A stretch of DNA of 64,000 nt. Source: Flavobacteriaceae bacterium (GTDB lineage: Bacteria; Bacteroidota; Bacteroidia; Flavobacteriales; Flavobacteriaceae). The notes beneath the pieces were generated by a model. The model saw only the letters and a list, made by a program, of their open reading frames with translations, did not search any database and was not told the origin of the DNA. Shown here piece after piece: positions 1 through 7,344 of the stretch (the stretch's first letter is position 1; each line of letters starts with the position of its first letter). The translations under genes were made by a program, and so were the position numbers. Location of the stretch: positions 186,001-250,000 of the forward strand of contig JANQSO010000004.1 of assembly GCA_028284005.1 (NCBI GenBank). Direction: 5' to 3'.

Positions 1-481
1 GTGCTATCTCTTTTCCTGTTAAATATGAGTTAGCGATTTTAGCAGGTGCAACCGGTATACCAATCTCTACCATTAAGCTTTTAAATTGGTCACGGTCTTC
101 GGTAATATTTATAGCTGCAATATCAACACCAATAATTTCCACATTAAAGTCTTCCCAAATACCCTTTTCATCAGCTTCAATACAAAGGTTTAATGCAGTC
201 TGGCCCCCCATTGTGGGAAGAACTGCATCAATTTGCGGATGCTCTTTTAATATTTTTATGATCGATTTTGTGGTAAGTGGCAACAAATAGACGTGATCCG
301 CCATAGAAGGATCTGTCATGATCGTCGCCGGATTAGAATTGATAAGAATAGTTTCTATTCCATCTTCGCGAAGCGATCGCAGTGATTGCGACCCGGAATA
401 ATCAAATTCACAAGCCTGTCCAATGATAATAGGACCGGAACCAATAATTAAAACAGATTTTAGATTAGAGTTTTTTGGCAT
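1..481 (-). CDS. carB: Carbamoyl-phosphate synthase large subunit, N-terminal part (cut by window edge)
   Basis: Catalyses formation of carbamoyl phosphate from glutamine-derived ammonia, bicarbonate and two ATP, feeding pyrimidine and arginine synthesis in the cytosol. The 160 visible codons begin MPKNSNLKSVLIIGSGPIII and continue with GQACEFDYSG, NSNPATIMTD and PTMGGQTALN, which are hallmark strings of the first ATP-grasp half of CarB. The ATG lies at 481-479 and the frame is open to base 1, so the rest of this roughly 950-1070-residue family member lies to the left of the window. It is transcribed leftward, downstream of rpmH but separated from it by a strong bidirectional terminator, so it probably has its own promoter. 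Identification is secure. Confidence 0.97.
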   Translation of the reverse strand, partial: MPKNSNLKSVLIIGSGPIIIGQACEFDYSGSQSLRSLREDGIETILINSNPATIMTDPSMADHVYLLPLTTKSIIKILKEHPQIDAVLPTMGGQTALNLCIEADEKGIWEDFNVEIIGVDIAAINITEDRDQFKSLMVEIGIPVAPAKIANSYLTGKEIA

Positions 482-530
482 TTGTACAGTTACTTTTTTA
501 GTGCGATAAAATTACGATACGACAGGGTAT

Positions 531-566
531 AAAAAAAAGGTGTTGCTTTTAAAACAACACCTTTTT
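531..566. terminator. Bidirectional intrinsic terminator between rpmH and carB
   Basis: A perfect 7-bp stem (539-545 with 555-561, GGTGTTG/CAACACC) has an A8 tract on its left and a T5 tract on its right, so it can terminate in both directions. It lies 24 bp beyond the rpmH stop codon and most likely ends the leftward rpmH transcript. Confidence 0.85.
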
Positions 567-584
567 ATTTATAACTTATCAACA

Positions 585-743
585 TTATTTCTTGTGACGA
601 GTTTCAGAAGATACAGAAAGTTTCTTTCGGCCTTTCGCTCTGCGTGCAGCCAATACTTTTCTACCGTTTACAGACGCCATACGCTCTCTAAAACCGTGTT
701 TGTTTCTTCTCTTTCTTTTTGATGGCTGAAATGTTCTTTTCAT
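585..743 (-). CDS. rpmH: 50S ribosomal protein L34
   Basis: Structural protein of the large ribosomal subunit. The 52-residue product starts [20 protein letters not shown] and ends ETRHKK. It contains the L34 signature ([17 protein letters not shown], then [15 protein letters not shown]), is strongly basic and has the normal family length. The ATG is at 743-741 and the stop at 587-585. A -7 box on the minus strand at 814-807 and a terminator at 531-566 frame it as a monocistronic unit. The usual dnaA/rnpA neighbours of L34 are not seen here, which is common in Flavobacteria. Confidence 0.97.
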   Translation of the reverse strand: MKRTFQPSKRKRRNKHGFRERMASVNGRKVLAARRAKGRKKLSVSSETRHKK

Positions 744-806
744 TGTAAATTAGGTTAAAACTTCTGAAAAACTTTACTTACTTAGACCTTCTCCGAAAGT
801 CGGGTG

Positions 807-814
807 CAAATATA
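807..814 (-). promoter_or_regulatory. -7 promoter element of rpmH
   Basis: On the minus strand this reads TATATTTG, an exact match to the Bacteroidota -7 consensus TAnnTTTG. It lies 63 bp upstream of the rpmH start. No convincing -33 box was identified. Confidence 0.6.
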
Positions 815-870
815 CAATCATTTTTTACTTTCACAAACGTTAAACATAAAATATTTTTGAATGTTTTTAG

Positions 871-878
871 TACCTTTG
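871..878 (+). promoter_or_regulatory. -7 promoter element of the TPR membrane protein gene
   Basis: TACCTTTG matches TAnnTTTG and lies 22 bp before the ATG at 901, implying a very short leader. A TTTG at 856-859 is closer than the usual spacing for a -33 box. Confidence 0.6.
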
Positions 879-900
879 ACGCCCTATAAAAACCGAAGTT

Positions 901-1473
901 ATGTTCAATAAAAATATAAAGCTTGTTTTAGCCGTAATAGTGATGGGAATAGCCGTCTGGCAGTTTGTTGAAGGAAATATTGGGAACGGTATTATGTATA
1001 TCCTCCTTTCTCTCATATTTATTTTCCTTTATTTTAAGAATGAACTTATTCTACTGGCTTTTTTAAGGCTTCGGAAGCAAGACTTTCCAGGTGCCAAAAA
1101 ATGGCTGGACAAGATCCGTAACCCTGAAGCAGCTTTGGTGACCAAACAACAAGGGTATTATAATTATCTCAATGGCCTGATGGTTTCACAGACCAATATC
1201 AATGAAGCCGAAAAATATTTCAAAAAAGCCGTAAGCCTGGGGTTATCAATGGATGCGGATATGGCAATGGCAAAATTGAATCTGGCAGGTATTGCAATGA
1301 CCAAAAACAGAAAGAGAGAGGCAGAAATATTACTTTCCGAAGCCAAAAAGCTCGATAAACACAATATGATGGACGAGCAGATCAAGATGATGAAGGAACA
1401 GATGAAACGTGCCGGACAGCCCAGGCAACAGTATGGAGGCAGACGTGCAGGGCGTGGTGGACGTATGCGATAA
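901..1473 (+). CDS. Membrane-anchored TPR-like protein of unknown function
   Basis: The 190-residue product has two hydrophobic N-terminal segments (about residues 7-23 and 29-55, including ILLSLIFIFLYF). A soluble helical part follows, in which NYLNGLMVSQTNINEAEKYF and AKLNLAGIAMTKNRKREAEI read as tetratricopeptide-type helix pairs. The last 20 residues are Arg/Gly-rich (GGRRAGRGGRMR), a tail that may bind nucleic acid or phospholipid. The pattern predicts an inner-membrane protein with a cytosolic scaffold. It is divergent from rpmH, with its own TAnnTTTG promoter 22 bp upstream. The fold call rests on the helix pattern only; no catalytic motif is visible and the function is unknown. Confidence 0.8.
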   Translation: MFNKNIKLVLAVIVMGIAVWQFVEGNIGNGIMYILLSLIFIFLYFKNELILLAFLRLRKQDFPGAKKWLDKIRNPEAALVTKQQGYYNYLNGLMVSQTNINEAEKYFKKAVSLGLSMDADMAMAKLNLAGIAMTKNRKREAEILLSEAKKLDKHNMMDEQIKMMKEQMKRAGQPRQQYGGRRAGRGGRMR

Positions 1474-1589
1474 GCATTTTGTTCAGAATCAATCAATTAA
1501 AATTACGAGATACGGTATTTTTTTATAAAATTTTCCTTCTGTATCTGTTAAAATTTTTATTTTTACTTCAACCAATCAACTAATTGCGT

Positions 1590-2288
1590 ATGGGTAAATT
1601 TTTACTTGTTCTCTTTATGTTTACCTGCTTTTCCGCTCTTTCCCAAGAACCAGAGCCAAAAGACCTATTTTCTCAAGCGGTTGGAAAAAACATTCGGAAA
1701 TACCGGGTTGAGTCCAGGCATGCGTATAGAACCAAGGATGAAGAACGTGCCCAGTTCTTGTTTGATTCGCTCATACAGAATGTAATTAATGGTACACATC
1801 TCGATAATTTTAAGGTTAGGAAGTTCTCCGGCAGGAGAATTGAGCTCTATAAATTCGAAAAGCCCATATATTTAATTACCTATGCTTCCTGGTGTGTCCC
1901 GGGTATTGGAGAGATCCCGGCGCTCAATGACATTGCAGATGACAACTATAATGACATTGATTTTGTAGTATTGTTTTGGGGCTCTAAAAAGAAGATCAGG
2001 AAATTCAAGAAAAAGTATTCAAAGCGAATTCATGTGTTATATATAGATGAAAGGGAGAACAGAAACGATTTTGCCATAAGGTCCATGAAACACAGTGTAG
2101 GTTTTCCTACCTCCTTCCTCATAAAAAAGGATAAAAAAATACTGGATGTACGCAGAAATCATTTTGATCAATACGATCAGGATTATTCTGCTTCTTACAA
2201 TGCGAACTACCAAAGCTTTATGGGTGGTGTTTCTGCATTGAAAAAGGAACTATTGTCCATTGGTAAAGAAATTGAACCTAATTTCTAA
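1590..2288 (+). CDS. Exported thioredoxin-fold (TlpA-like) protein with a single active-site Cys
   Basis: The 232-residue product starts with a signal peptide (MGKFLLVLFMFTCFSALSQ, cleavage probably before Gln/Glu), so it should be periplasmic. The string YLITYASWCVPGIGEIPALN corresponds to the thioredoxin/TlpA active-site loop, but the second Cys of WCxxC is replaced by Gly (WCVPG). GFPTSFLIKKDKKI matches the cis-Pro strand of TlpA proteins. Without the resolving Cys it cannot act as an ordinary disulfide reductase, so a peroxidase-like, isomerase or binding role is more likely. I chose the ATG at 1590 over a TTG two codons earlier. The gene stands alone, with about 110 bp upstream and 210 bp downstream. 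Confidence 0.8.
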   Translation: MGKFLLVLFMFTCFSALSQEPEPKDLFSQAVGKNIRKYRVESRHAYRTKDEERAQFLFDSLIQNVINGTHLDNFKVRKFSGRRIELYKFEKPIYLITYASWCVPGIGEIPALNDIADDNYNDIDFVVLFWGSKKKIRKFKKKYSKRIHVLYIDERENRNDFAIRSMKHSVGFPTSFLIKKDKKILDVRRNHFDQYDQDYSASYNANYQSFMGGVSALKKELLSIGKEIEPNF

Positions 2289-2500
2289 AACAGATTTTTA
2301 GATGAATTCCTTTTGTTTGAAAACCTTATAATGGTTTAGAGCAGAGCCCCTACTCTATAAATAAACTATTCGTTCTTATCGTCAACTTGTCTACCATTTA
2401 TCCGATACTTGTATACATTTTGTCTACTCTCTAATTTCTTTTTCCCAGGTGCTACATTTTATTTTTGGAATATAAATTTTGGTATCCCTCAATATATACT

Positions 2501-2674
2501 ATGTCAGGAAAAAAATGCCCTAAATGTAAGAGTAGTTATAGAGCTCGAATTAGAGTTTACAATAAAGTAAGCAAACTGTTCGGTAAAAAATACCTGTGCT
2601 ATAGGTGCAACTGCCTTTATGTATTCAACACACTTTTGAATCGGTCCTTTTTGGTGAGAAATACTCCTTACTAA
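2501..2674 (+). CDS. Small zinc-ribbon protein (possible)
   Basis: A 57-residue ORF from the ATG at 2501 starts MSGKKCPKCKSSYRARIRVY and has a second pair in LCYRCNCLYVF. Two CxxC knuckles about 26 residues apart are the usual metal site of a zinc ribbon, and Lys/Arg enrichment suggests nucleic-acid contact. The frame extends upstream to a TTG at 2465, but the extra residues look unrelated to the fold. It lies in an otherwise empty gap, convergent with the transglycosylase gene, and lacks a clear promoter. The paired Cys motifs argue for a real gene; the small size and isolation keep confidence moderate. Confidence 0.5.
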   Translation: MSGKKCPKCKSSYRARIRVYNKVSKLFGKKYLCYRCNCLYVFNTLLNRSFLVRNTPY

Positions 2675-2710
2675 TGTTTTGTATGAAACATTGTTACAAT
2701 AATATGCCAA

Positions 2711-3643
2711 TTATTGCCCTAAGCTATAATATCCCTTCTCGGGAATTTCAATAAAATATTCCTTACCGGAAGCATTCTTCAGATAGGTATCACGCAGCCA
2801 GGGATTATGTATCTTTAGAACTTTATAACTAATTCCAAAATGTCTTGCGAAATCTGCAAAATCTGTTACCGCAGTATCAACTTTCACTTTATAGGTAGGT
2901 ATATTCTTGTACAGATCTTTATTTCTGAAATTAAATCCGTATTTCTCAGGATTCGATAAAATTTCTTTAAAGGCCAGTATCCTGAAAATATAACGGCTGG
3001 TTTCATCATTCAATAACAAGTTGTAATAATTATTGTCAGATTTTTGCCGTTTGACCTGTTTGCTTATGCCTCCATTTCCTGCATTATACGCAGCTGCAGC
3101 CATTGTCCAGCTTCCAAAACGTTCTTTGGAGCTGTTAAGGTATTCTGCTGCCACCCTGGTTGCCATTTCCAAATTGTAGCGTTCATCCACATAATCATTT
3201 ATTTCCAGCCCGTATTCTCTCCCGGTACCCTTGAGAAAATGCCAAAAACCGGCAGCTCCGGCAGGAGAACGGTTATTTTGTAACCCACTTTCAGCAACTG
3301 CCAGGTATTTAAAATCATCCGGCAATCCATATTTTTCCAGCAAAGGTTCTATAATTGGAAAATACTTATGCGCACGCTTAAAGATAAGCAGCCCGTTAGA
3401 CTGCCAATAGGTGTTTACCAACAGCTCCCGGTCCATTCTCTCCCTAATATCCGGGTTATCCAATGGAACAGGCTCGCCGGCAAAATCCATAGCCTCCGGT
3501 AGTGGTAATGCGTATACATTATAATCATTAATTATTTTTTTCTCCATGGTTTCATCGGAAGGGGCTTCTTGTACGGCGTTAATACACAAACTACCTACCC
3601 CAATAAGTACCGTGACCAATCCTATTTTTGATAAAACACTCAT
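2711..3643 (-). CDS. Lytic murein transglycosylase, MltD/Slt type
   Basis: Cleaves the glycan strand of peptidoglycan to form 1,6-anhydro-muramyl ends during wall turnover. The 310-residue product has an N-terminal hydrophobic segment (IGLVTVLIGVGSLCINAV) for export. The SLT lysozyme-like domain follows, with LAVAESGLQ carrying the catalytic Glu (about residue 118), GAAGFWHFLKGTGREYGL and AAYNAGNGG. Past residue 250, YKVKVDTAVTDFADFARHFG and LKIHNPWL look like one degenerate LysM unit for peptidoglycan binding. The family often has more LysM repeats, so this is a short version. It is followed on the same strand by no other gene; an alpha/beta hydrolase gene lies 57 bp upstream. Confidence 0.9.
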   Translation of the reverse strand: MSVLSKIGLVTVLIGVGSLCINAVQEAPSDETMEKKIINDYNVYALPLPEAMDFAGEPVPLDNPDIRERMDRELLVNTYWQSNGLLIFKRAHKYFPIIEPLLEKYGLPDDFKYLAVAESGLQNNRSPAGAAGFWHFLKGTGREYGLEINDYVDERYNLEMATRVAAEYLNSSKERFGSWTMAAAAYNAGNGGISKQVKRQKSDNNYYNLLLNDETSRYIFRILAFKEILSNPEKYGFNFRNKDLYKNIPTYKVKVDTAVTDFADFARHFGISYKVLKIHNPWLRDTYLKNASGKEYFIEIPEKGYYSLGQ

Positions 3644-3700
3644 ATCTCAAAATTTTTATTAAAGATAGAAAATTAAGGCCTCCGTTTATTAAGACCTTAC

Positions 3701-4363
3701 TTATTTCTTTATTATTTCCAATATTTCTTCAGAAAGCCTCTTTCCTTTGTTCAGTATCATGATATGGGTACCGCCTTTTATAATTTTACAGTTTTCAATT
3801 TGTTTGATAGGAAATACAATATCTTTATTCCCATGAATGTGTACCACACCCTTTACAGGGGTTTTTCGGTCCCAGCATACCATATTCTTAATAGCCCAGT
3901 CTAAATACTGTTTGTCCCTAACATTTAAATATTCCTGATAAACTTTTAATTTTTTTTCGGTTTTGGGCCCAATTGCAAATTTGGTAAGGTCTTCGGCGCT
4001 TAAAACAAGGCTGGTTGGAATTAGTTTATAAAAAAAGGTCTTTCGAGCAAATTTTATACGTTTTGGCAGTTCTTCCATGGTCTTAACACTGGATATTATT
4101 ATGAGGTTCTTCAATTTCAAAAACTGACTCATTTCCTGTACGACCACACCACCAAAAGAAACCCCGACCAACACACTACCTTCTTCTTTTACAAGGGATG
4201 CCATTCGTTTTGCATAGGCTCTTAAGGATTCCTTTTTCTCGGGTATCAACCACTTTAAAATATGGATGGTATATCGCTCTTCCGGTAAGGTTATATTTCT
4301 AAATATCTCTGCTCCTGCAGCCATTCCCGGAACAAAATATACATGTGTTTTATTATTAGTCAT
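3701..4363 (-). CDS. Alpha/beta hydrolase fold protein
   Basis: The 220-residue cytosolic product has no signal peptide. VLVGVSFGGVVVQEM is the nucleophile elbow (GxSxG, Ser about residue 69), VHIHGNKDIVFP supplies the likely acid, and GGTHIMILNKG carries the likely catalytic His near the C-terminus. HVYFVPGMAAGAEIF is the oxyanion strand. This is a small carboxylesterase-type fold without a recognisable substrate-specific lid, so the substrate is unknown. It is transcribed leftward toward the transglycosylase gene 57 bp downstream, and the two may be co-transcribed. It diverges from the pirin gene, with about 95 bp between the starts. Confidence 0.85.
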   Translation of the reverse strand: MTNNKTHVYFVPGMAAGAEIFRNITLPEERYTIHILKWLIPEKKESLRAYAKRMASLVKEEGSVLVGVSFGGVVVQEMSQFLKLKNLIIISSVKTMEELPKRIKFARKTFFYKLIPTSLVLSAEDLTKFAIGPKTEKKLKVYQEYLNVRDKQYLDWAIKNMVCWDRKTPVKGVVHIHGNKDIVFPIKQIENCKIIKGGTHIMILNKGKRLSEEILEIIKK

Positions 4364-4458
4364 AAGGCTTTAACAAGAGAAATAAGGTTCGCCCAAAGAT
4401 TATTCGTAAATTTACAAAATAAAGATACCATTATCTAGTTCTAATTGGGGATATATTA

Positions 4459-5175
4459 ATGAAGAAGATACTACATCCGGCAGCTACCAGAGGAAATGCA
4501 AATTACGGATGGCTAAAGGCAAAATACTCCTTCAGCTTTGCAAATTATTTTAATCCGGAACGATTGCGATTTGGGGTGTTGCATGTTTTAAATGATGATG
4601 ATATTGCACCTGCCATGGGATTTGGAAGACATCCTCACAACAATATGGAAATTATAACCATTCCTCAATCTGGAGCCCTTAAGCATAAAGATTCTCTAGG
4701 GCACGAAGGTGTGATACGGTCCGGAGACATTCAGGTAATGAGTGCAGGAAGCGGTGTTGAGCACAGTGAAGTAAACGCCAGTACAACAGAACCTGTAAAA
4801 CTTTTTCAGATATGGGTACTCCCCGAAACTGAAAACGTAACTCCTCGCTACGATCAAAAACAAATAGCTCCATTACTTGTCCCCAATAGCTTTAGTACAG
4901 TGGTAAAACCCAGGTCTGAAGCAGCTAACGGCGATCTGTGGATCCATCAACAAGCCTATTTCAACATTGGTGAATTTTCTGAAAAAACCGAAACAACATA
5001 TACTTTACACAATAAAAATCACGGGGCCTATGTTTTTGTAATTAATGGAACCGTTTTTATTGATAATGAAACGCTTAGCGACAGAGATGCTATAGCCATC
5101 TGGGACACTCAAACTGTCGATGTCACTGCCGGGAAAGACAGTAAAGTATTGTTGATCGAAGTCCCTATGAACTAA
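4459..5175 (+). CDS. Pirin family protein (bicupin, putative quercetin-dioxygenase-like)
   Basis: The 238-residue product matches bacterial pirins (YhhW type). GFGRHPHNNMEIITI provides the first two metal ligands (His58, His60), and SAGSGVEHSEVN provides His102 and Glu104, completing the His3-Glu site usual for the family. The C-terminal half (about 150-238) forms the second, metal-free cupin. Homologues act as quercetin 2,3-dioxygenases or as redox-responsive regulators; which applies here cannot be told. The stop is 15 bp before the next gene, a small acetyltransferase, so the two are likely an operon. Confidence 0.92.
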   Translation: MKKILHPAATRGNANYGWLKAKYSFSFANYFNPERLRFGVLHVLNDDDIAPAMGFGRHPHNNMEIITIPQSGALKHKDSLGHEGVIRSGDIQVMSAGSGVEHSEVNASTTEPVKLFQIWVLPETENVTPRYDQKQIAPLLVPNSFSTVVKPRSEAANGDLWIHQQAYFNIGEFSEKTETTYTLHNKNHGAYVFVINGTVFIDNETLSDRDAIAIWDTQTVDVTAGKDSKVLLIEVPMN

Positions 5176-5190
5176 TTAAAATTAACTCCC

Positions 5191-5490
5191 ATGATTGAAG
5201 ATGTGCAAATAACCGACAATGAATTTTTGAGACAATTTGAACTTGAGGTGGGCGATAATATGGCACGTATCGAGTATGCCCTCCAGGATCGAAAAATATT
5301 TCTTACCAAATATGATATGCCACAGGATATGGAGGATCAGGGTTTCAGGGATATTTTTATAAAAGCTGTTTTCGAAGAGGTGAAAAGCCGCGGTATCAGC
5401 CTCGTTCCTACCAGTCCGGAAATTGCCGGCTTCATGCGCAAGAACAGAAGGGTTTACAAGGACCTTCTACCGGTAGGGATAAGTATTTAA
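5191..5490 (+). CDS. Small GNAT-like N-acetyltransferase (YjdJ type)
   Basis: The 99-residue product resembles the compact Gcn5-related acetyltransferase family that includes E. coli YjdJ. It has an acidic N-terminal strand, MARIEYALQDRKIFLTKYDMP, a helix FRDIFIKAVFEEVKSRGISLVPTSPEIAGF in the position of the acetyl-CoA-binding region, and a basic RKNRRVYKDLLP end. It starts 15 bp after the pirin gene. Its stop codon overlaps the stop of the convergent mtaB gene by 4 bp. Substrate unknown. Confidence 0.8.
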   Translation: MIEDVQITDNEFLRQFELEVGDNMARIEYALQDRKIFLTKYDMPQDMEDQGFRDIFIKAVFEEVKSRGISLVPTSPEIAGFMRKNRRVYKDLLPVGISI

Positions 5491-6821
5491 ATAAAGACCT
5501 TTTCTTCCACAAAATTAAAACGCACCAATCCGTCCTCATCTATTTTCGTGAGCTCTACAGTATGCAACGTATTTACTAATTCCGGATTCCAGGGTGTCTT
5601 CACTTTTATATAGTTTTCGGTAAAACCATGAACATACCCCTGTTTGTTTTCTCCTTCAAACAATACGATTCGGGTACTTCCTAACTGACTCTCATAGAAC
5701 GCACGTCGTTTTTTTACCGAAAGCCCCCGTAACATCTTACTTCGTTTATTTCTCACATTCTTTGGTACTACGCCCTCCATGGTTGCCGCCGGAGTATTAT
5801 CTCTTTCAGAATAGGTGAACACATGCAGATAAGAGATATCCAATTCATTTAAAAAATGATATGTTTTCAAAAAATGTTCTTCGGTTTCGCCCGGAAAACC
5901 AACAATCACATCTACGCCAATACACGCATGGGGCAATACTTCTTTTATTTTAGCTACACGATCAACATACAATTCGCTCATATACCTACGGCGCATTAAT
6001 TTGAGAATGTCATTGCTTCCGCTTTGTAGCGGTATATGGAAATGCGGCACAAATGTTCTTGAACGTGAAACAAACTCTATAGTTTCATTCTTCAATAAAT
6101 TGGGCTCGATAGATGAAATTCGCAAGCGCTCGATTCCCGGAACTTTGTCTAACGCTTTCACCAGTTCCAAAAAGGTATGCTCATGCTTTTTATTCCCAAA
6201 TTCTCCCTTACCGTAATCTCCAATATTTACACCTGTTAATACGATCTCCTTAATATCTTGTTTAGAGATCTCCTGGGCGTTCTTTAATACGTTTTGCAGG
6301 GTATCACTACGGGAAATTCCACGTGCCAGCGGAATGGTACAATAGGTGCATTTGTAATCGCAGCCATCTTGTACTTTCAAAAAAGCCCGGGTACGGTCTC
6401 CAATAGAATAGGAACCTACATAGAAGTCGGCATCTTCGATCTCGCACGAATGAACCTCGCCAAGATCATTCTTTGAAAGGTCATTGAGATAATCTGTGAT
6501 CTTAAATTTTTCGGTAGCTCCCAATACCAGGTCCACACCTCTCACATCTGCTAATTCCTGTGGTTTTAATTGAGCATAGCAACCTATGGCTATTACAAAT
6601 GCTTCAGCATTTGCTTTCTGAGCCTGCTTTACAATAGTTTTAAAACGTTTATCTGCGTTTTCGGTTACGCTACAGGTATTGATCACATAAATGTCTGCTT
6701 TTTCAGAAAAATCCACACGGTCAAAACCTTCATCCGAAAAACTTCGGGCGATGGTAGAAGTCTCACTAAAATTGAGCTTACAACCTAAGGTATAAAATGC
6801 GACTTTTTTTGTAGCGTTCAT
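5487..6821 (-). CDS. mtaB: tRNA t6A37 methylthiotransferase MtaB
   Basis: Radical-SAM enzyme that converts t6A at position 37 of ANN-decoding tRNAs to ms2t6A. The 444-residue product has the three domains of the family. An N-terminal UPF0004 domain carries the auxiliary [4Fe-4S] Cys residues (Cys14 in YTLGCKLN, Cys50 in NTCSVTENAD, Cys81 in IGCYAQ). The radical-SAM core has the CxxxCxxC motif in QDGCDYKCTYC (Cys154, 158, 161). A C-terminal TRAM-like tail for tRNA binding follows. The N-terminal YTLGCKLNFSE string favours MtaB over the MiaB or RimO relatives. A minus-strand TAnnTTTG box lies 27 bp upstream. Confidence 0.93.
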   Translation of the reverse strand: MNATKKVAFYTLGCKLNFSETSTIARSFSDEGFDRVDFSEKADIYVINTCSVTENADKRFKTIVKQAQKANAEAFVIAIGCYAQLKPQELADVRGVDLVLGATEKFKITDYLNDLSKNDLGEVHSCEIEDADFYVGSYSIGDRTRAFLKVQDGCDYKCTYCTIPLARGISRSDTLQNVLKNAQEISKQDIKEIVLTGVNIGDYGKGEFGNKKHEHTFLELVKALDKVPGIERLRISSIEPNLLKNETIEFVSRSRTFVPHFHIPLQSGSNDILKLMRRRYMSELYVDRVAKIKEVLPHACIGVDVIVGFPGETEEHFLKTYHFLNELDISYLHVFTYSERDNTPAATMEGVVPKNVRNKRSKMLRGLSVKKRRAFYESQLGSTRIVLFEGENKQGYVHGFTENYIKVKTPWNPELVNTLHTVELTKIDEDGLVRFNFVEEKVFI

Positions 6822-6847
6822 TCTTGTATTTTTGACAAACGTGGGCG

Positions 6848-6855
6848 CAAAATTA
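6848..6855 (-). promoter_or_regulatory. -7 promoter element of mtaB
   Basis: Reads TAATTTTG on the minus strand, an exact TAnnTTTG match 27 bp before the mtaB ATG. Confidence 0.55.
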
Positions 6856-6900
6856 CAAAGAATTGCCGGATTTATAGAGGAAATTAAAAGATAGAAGTGT

Positions 6901-7344
6901 GAAGCAGGATGATGGAGGTCTTTATTTTGAATATTTTATGAAAATATATAAAAGTACTCCCCAATAATTATTCAACAATGAAATTTAAATTTGAAAATTT
7001 AATAATATGGCAGAAAGCCATGGAACTTGGGGAAAAACTTACGCTTATAGCTATTACATTTCCAAAAGAAGAAAAGTACAATCTTTCATCACAAATGAGA
7101 AGAGCAGTCGATTCAATCGCTCTCAACATTGCTGAAGGATCTATAGGTCAATCAGGGCCGGAGTATAGAAAATTCATTGGATATTCAATTCGTTCTTTAG
7201 CAGAAGTAGTAACTTGCCTGCATAAAGCAAACAATCGAAGCTATATTACAGAGAAAGAGTTTAAAGAAAGCTATTCTGATTCATTTCAGCTTATGAATAT
7301 GATGGTAGCATTTAAAAGAAAAATAAAATAATGAATCCAGCTTC
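6901..7344. repeat. Imperfect inverted repeat bounding the first four-helix-bundle gene
   Basis: GAAGCAGGAT at 6901-6910 is matched in inverted orientation (9 of 10) by ATCCAGCTTC at 7335-7344. Similarity extends outward into two purine-rich tracts (TAGAAGTGT... on the left; complement of TTCCAGCTTCCTA on the right). The repeat arms sit just outside the IVP coding region, and the right arm runs into the first codons assigned to the next gene. Confidence 0.55.
6978..7331 (+). CDS. Four-helix-bundle protein of the 23S-rRNA intervening-sequence (S23/IVP) family
   Basis: The 117-residue product has the family strings FENLIIWQKAMELGEKLTLI, RRAVDSIALNIAEGSIGQSG and YRKFIGYSIRSLAEVVTCLH. Relatives form homopentamers of antiparallel four-helix bundles and were first found as ORFs inside intervening sequences of 23S rRNA. 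Here there is no rRNA: the gene sits between mtaB (divergent) and a peptide-binding lipoprotein gene, whose ATG overlaps its stop (TAATG at 7329-7333). The flanks carry an imperfect inverted repeat. A second, diverged copy lies at 34435. The molecular role of the family outside rRNA is unknown. Confidence 0.9.
   Translation: MKFKFENLIIWQKAMELGEKLTLIAITFPKEEKYNLSSQMRRAVDSIALNIAEGSIGQSGPEYRKFIGYSIRSLAEVVTCLHKANNRSYITEKEFKESYSDSFQLMNMMVAFKRKIK

Noticed and set aside
540..722. Plus-strand ORF of 60 codons
   Set aside because: It is antisense to rpmH and begins in the terminator.
6978..7331. Possibility that the IVP gene marks a 23S rRNA locus
   Set aside because: No rRNA sequence is seen on either side; neighbours are protein genes. 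The same holds for the copy at 34435.
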